NCBI GenBank assembly: GCA_009746045.1
Contig: RPFO01000114.1
Coordinates: 1,312,176 to 1,357,243, forward strand
Source of the DNA: Mesostigma viride
Lineage: Eukaryota; Streptophyta; Mesostigmatophyceae; Mesostigmatales; Mesostigmataceae
Length of the DNA: 45,068 nucleotides
Direction: 5' to 3'
A program made the position numbers and the translations under genes. The notes below the pieces were generated by a model. That model saw only the letters and a program-made list of their open reading frames with translations, had not been told where the DNA came from and searched no databases. Positions within the stretch are counted from its first letter, which is position 1. Every line of letters begins with the position of its first letter. Positions 40,901 through 45,068 of this stretch are shown here, in pieces.

Positions 40901-43900
40901 CCCTATCCGCTGCTCCCTATCCGCTGCTCCCCTATCCGCTGCTCCCCTATCCGCTGCTCCCCTATCCGCTGCTCCCCTATCCACTACTCCCCTATCCGCT
41001 GCTCCCCTATCCGCTACTCCCTATCCGCTACTCCCCTATCCGCTACTCCCCTATCCGCTGCTCCCCTATCCACTACTCCCCTATCCGCTGCTCCCCTATC
41101 CGCTACTCCCCTATCCGCTGCTCCCCTATCCGCTGCTCCCCTATCCGCTGCTCCCCTATCCGCTACTCCCCTATCCACTACTCCCCTATCCGCTGCTCCC
41201 CTATCCGCTGCTCCCCTATCCGCTGCTCCCTATCCACTGCTCCCCTATCCACTACTCCCCTATCCGCTACTCCCCTATCCGCTACTCCCCTATCCGCTAC
41301 TCCCCTATCCGCTGCTCCCTATCCACTACTCCCCTATCCGCTGCACCCCTATCCGCTACTCCCCTATCCGCTACTCCCCTATCCGCTGCTCCCTATCCGC
41401 TGCTCCCCTATCCGCTGCTCCCCTATCCGCTGCTCCCCTATCCACTACTCCCCTATCCGCTACTCCCCTATCCGCTGCTCCCCTATCCGCTGCTCCCCTA
41501 TCCGCTGCTCCCCTATCCGCTGCTCCCCTATCCACTGCTCCCCTATCCACTGCTCCCCTATCCACTACTCCCCTATCCGCTACTCCCCTATCCACTACTC
41601 CCCTATCCGCTGCTCCCCTATCCGCTGCTCCCCTATCCGCTGCTCCCCTATCCGCTGCTCCCCTATCCACTGCTCCCCTATCCACTGCTCCCCTATCCAC
41701 TACTCCCCTATCCGCTACTCCCCTATCCGCTGCTCCCCTATCCGCTGCTCCCCTATCCGCTGCTCCCTATCCACTACTCCCCTATCCGCTGCTCCCCTAT
41801 CCGCTGCTCCCCTATCCGCTGCTCCCCTATCCGCTGCTCCCCTATCCACTGCTCCCCTATCCACTACTCCCCTATCCGCTACTCCCTATCCGCTACTCCC
41901 TATCCACTGCTCCCCTATCCGCTGCTCCCCTATCCGCTGCTCCCCTATCCGCTACTCCCCTATCCGCTGCTCCCCTATCCGCTGCTCCCCTATCCACTAC
42001 TCCCCTATCCGCTACTCCCCTATCCGCTACTCCCCTATCCGCTGCTCCCCTATCCGCTACTCCCTATCCGCTACTCCCCTATCCACTACTCCCCTATCCG
42101 CTACTCCCCTATCCGCTACTCCCCTATCCACTACTCCCCTATCCGCTACTCCCCTATCCGCTGCTCCCCTATCCGCTACTCCCCTATCCGCTGCTCCCCT
42201 ATCCGCTGCTCCCCTATCCGCTACTCCCCTATCCGCTACTCCCCTATCCGCTGCTCCCCTATCCGCTGCTCCCTATCCGCTACTCCCCTATCCGCTACTC
42301 CCTATCCGCTACTCCCTATCCGCTACTCCCCTATCCGCTACTCCCCTATCCGCTACTCCCCTATCCGCTACTCCCCTATCCGCTACTCCCCTATCCGCTG
42401 CTCCCCTATCCGCTACTCCCCTATCCGCTACTCCCCTATCCGCTACTCCCCTATCCGCTGCTCTCCTATCCGCTGCTCCCCTATCCGCTGCTCCCCTATC
42501 CGCTACTCCCCTATCCGCTACTCCCCTATCCGCTACTCCCCTATCCGCTACTCCCCTATCCGCTGCTCCCCTATCCGCTACTCCCCTATCCGCTGCTCCC
42601 CTATCCGCTGCTCCCCTATCCGCTACTCCCTATCCGCTACTCCCCTATCCGCTACTCCCCTATCCGCTACTCCCCTATCCGCTGCTCCCCTATCCGCTAC
42701 TCCCCTATCCGCTGCTCCCCTATCCGCTACTCCCCTATCCGCTACTCCCCTATCCGCTACTCCCCTATCCGCTGCTCCCCTATCCGCTACTCCCTATCCG
42801 CTACTCCCCTATCCGCTACTCCCCTATCCGCTGCTCTCCTATCCGCTGCTCCCCTATCCGCTGCTCCCTATCCGCTACTCCCCTATCCGCTGCTCCCCTA
42901 TCCGCTGCTCCCTATCCGCTACTCCCCTATCCGCTGCTCCCCTATCCGCTACTCCCCTATCCGCTGCTCCCCTATCCGCTACTCCCTATCCGCTGCTCCC
43001 CTATCCGCTACTCCCTATCCGCTGCTCCCCTATCCGCTACTCCCCTATCCGCTGCTCCCCTATCCGCTGCTCCCCTATCCGCTACTCCCTATCCGCTGCT
43101 CCCCTATCCGCTACTCCCTATCCGCTGCTCCCCTATCCGCTACTCCCCTATCCGCTGCTCCCCTATCCGCTACTCCCCTATCCACTACTCCCCTATCCGC
43201 TACTCCCCTATCCGCTGCTCCCTATCCGCTACTCCCTATCCGCTACTCCCCTATCCGCTACTCCCCTATCCGCTACTCCCCTATCCGCTGCTCCCCTATC
43301 CACTACTCCCCTATCCGCTACTCCCCTATCCGCTACTCCCCTATCCGCTGCTCCCCTATCCGCTACTCCCCTATCCACTACTCCCCTATCCACTGCTCCC
43401 CTATCCGCTACTCCCCTATCCGCTACTCCCCTATCCGCTGCTCCCTATCCGCTGCTCCCTATCCGCTACTCCCCTATCCGCTGCTCCCCTATCCGCTACT
43501 CTCCTATCCGCTGCTCCCCTATCCGCTACTGCCTATCCGCTGCTCCCCTATCCCGCTACTTCCCTATCCGCTGCTCCCTATCCGCTGCTCCCCTACTCCC
43601 CTATCCGCTACTCCCCTATCCGCTACTCCCCTATCCGCTGCTTCCCCATCCGCTGCTCCCCTATCCGCTGCTCCCCTATCCGCTGCTCCCCTATCCGCTG
43701 CTCTCCTATCCACTACTCCCCTATCCGCTACTCCCTATCCGCTGCTCCCCTATCCGCTGCTCCCCTATCCGCTACTCCCTATCCGCTACTCCCCTATCCG
43801 CTACTCCCCTATCCGCTGCTCCCTATCCACTACTCCCCTATCCCTACTCCCCTATCCGCTGCTCCCCCATCCGCTGCTCCCTATCCACTACTCCCTATTC

Positions 43901-45068
43901 CCTACTCCCCTATCCGCTGTTCCCCTATCCACTACTCCCCTATCCGCTGCTCCCCTATCCGCTGCTCCCTATCCACTGCTCCCCTATCCGCTACTCCCCT
44001 ATCCGCTACTCCCCTATCCGCTGCTCCCTATCCGCTGCTCCCCTATCCGCTGCTCCCTAATTCCGCTAACTCCCCCTAATCCGCTTACTTCCTATCCGCT
44101 GCTCCCTATCCACTACTCCTATACCGCTACTACTCACCCTATCCGCTGCCCCTAATCCACTAACTCCCATATCCGCTACTCCCTATCCCGCTACTTTCCC
44201 CCTATCCACATCTCCCTAAATCCGCTACTCCCCTACTCGCACTCCCTATCCACACTCCCTATCCCGCTGCTCCCCACCCGCTGCTCCCTATCGCTGCCCC
44301 CTATCCGCTACTCCTTCCGCATTGCTCCCGCTATCCGCTGCTCCCTATCCGCTGCCTCCCCTATCCCGCTGCTCCCTATTCCCGCTACTGTCTATCCGCT
44401 GCTCCCTATATGCTGCTCCCCCTAACCGCTGCTCCACTATCCGTACTCCCCTATCCGCTGCTCCTATCCCACTCCCTATCCCGCCCTGCCCCTATCCGCC
44501 TAACTCCCCTATCCGCTGCTCCTATCCGCTGTCCCTATCCCGCTGCTCCCTATCCGCTGCTCCCTATCCACTACTCCCTCTATCCGCTACTCCCCTAATC
44601 ACGCTACTCCTATCCATACTCCCCTATCCGCCTGCTCCCCTTCCGCTGCTTCCCCTATCCGCACTCCCTATCCGCTGCTCCCCTATCCCGCTGCTCCTAA
44701 TCCGCTACTCCCCTATCCGCCTGCTCCCCCCCTATCCGCTACTCCCCTATCACACTACTCCCTATCCCGCGTGCTCCCCCTATCCCATGCTCCTATCCAC
44801 TACTCCCCCTAATCCGCTGCTCACCTAATCCGCTGCTCCCTATCCGCTGCTGCCCCTATCCGCTGCTTCCCCTATCCGCTGGACTCCCCCTATCCGCTGC
44901 TGCCCGCTATAACGCTGCTCCCTAATCCGCTACTCCCTTCCTATCCGCTGCTCCCTATCCGCTGCTCCTATCCCTGCTGCCCCTATCGCTACTCCCCTAT
45001 CCGCTGCTCCTCCTATACCACTACTCTTACCGCTACTCCCTATCCGCTACCTTCCTATCCCGCTACTT
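37979..45068 (+). repeat. 15-bp satellite array, ~7 kb, in UNC-50 intron 7
   Basis: Unit CCCCTATCCGCTGCT or CCCCTATCCGCTACT, with CCACTACT and CCACTGCT variants, repeated about 405 times in clean form to ~44,050 and then in a form riddled with small indels to the window end. Occasional 14-bp units (one C missing) shift phase. The array begins 235 bp after the UNC-50 donor at 37745. Its length being a multiple of 3 keeps every sense frame open, so the >2,000-residue ORFs (PLSAA, PYPLL, PIRCS repeats) are not proteins. The sense strand is pyrimidine-rich and the clean units contain no AG and no GT. Confidence 0.97.

Noticed and set aside
37544-44155. ORFs of 2203, 2083 and 2050 residues on the plus strand
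   Set aside because: They are the three frames of a 15-bp stop-free satellite. The amino-acid repeats (PLSAA, PYPLL, PIRCS) swap at every 14-bp unit, and the array lies in an intron of UNC-50.

Overview
The window looks like nuclear DNA of a green alga (Chlorophyta, probably chlamydomonadalean). The basis is GC-rich intron-dense genes with short exons and canonical GT-AG junctions, plant-type families (a KEULE-like Sec1 and a multi-pass RING-H2 protein), candidate TGTAA-type poly(A) signals, decayed non-LTR retrotransposons and very abundant mini- and microsatellites. The lineage call is inference. No bacterial operon, rRNA, tRNA or CRISPR array is visible.

Layout. 1-1240: nested non-LTR retrotransposon remnants. 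2208-9320 (minus): a multi-exon membrane RING-H2 E3 ubiquitin ligase. 9950-11838: a lower-GC stretch with no assignable gene. 11839-15940 (plus): a two-exon gene for a 1241-residue, mostly disordered protein with one membrane segment and a transit-peptide-like N-terminus, family unknown. 16385-19500: a graveyard of non-LTR elements, several with clear target-site duplications. 20222-29517 (minus): a complete eight-exon Sec1/Munc18 gene, 667 residues, every junction in phase. 29518-31400: an intergenic block with a 218-bp tandem duplication bounded by (CAA)n and one unassigned 123-residue ORF. 31401-37744 (plus): the first seven exons of an UNC-50 gene. 37979-45068: a roughly 7-kb satellite of 15-bp units in the next UNC-50 intron, running off the window, so the last UNC-50 exon(s) are outside.

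The main result of the hunt is a recurring pattern. In all three recognised conserved genes, introns carry tandem duplications or minisatellites whose unit contains an exon edge with its splice site. The clearest are 20 x 38 bp in SEC1 intron 6, each unit repeating the last 18 exon bases plus the 5' splice site, and 14 reiterated CTG|GTAA donors in UNC-50 intron 5. Smaller cases affect SEC1 introns 2 and 5, UNC-50 introns 3 and 4, and the RING gene. A second class of intronic array (the 15-bp satellite, the hexamer array in SEC1 intron 2) contains no AG and no GT on the sense strand, so it cannot create splice sites.

Functionally, SEC1 (SNARE-dependent exocytosis and cytokinesis) and UNC-50 (Golgi membrane protein) are secretory-pathway genes and the RING protein is a membrane ubiquitin ligase. 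They lie on different strands and nothing shows co-regulation. Exon coordinates come from reading-frame phase and remembered family patterns, not from alignments or RNA data.
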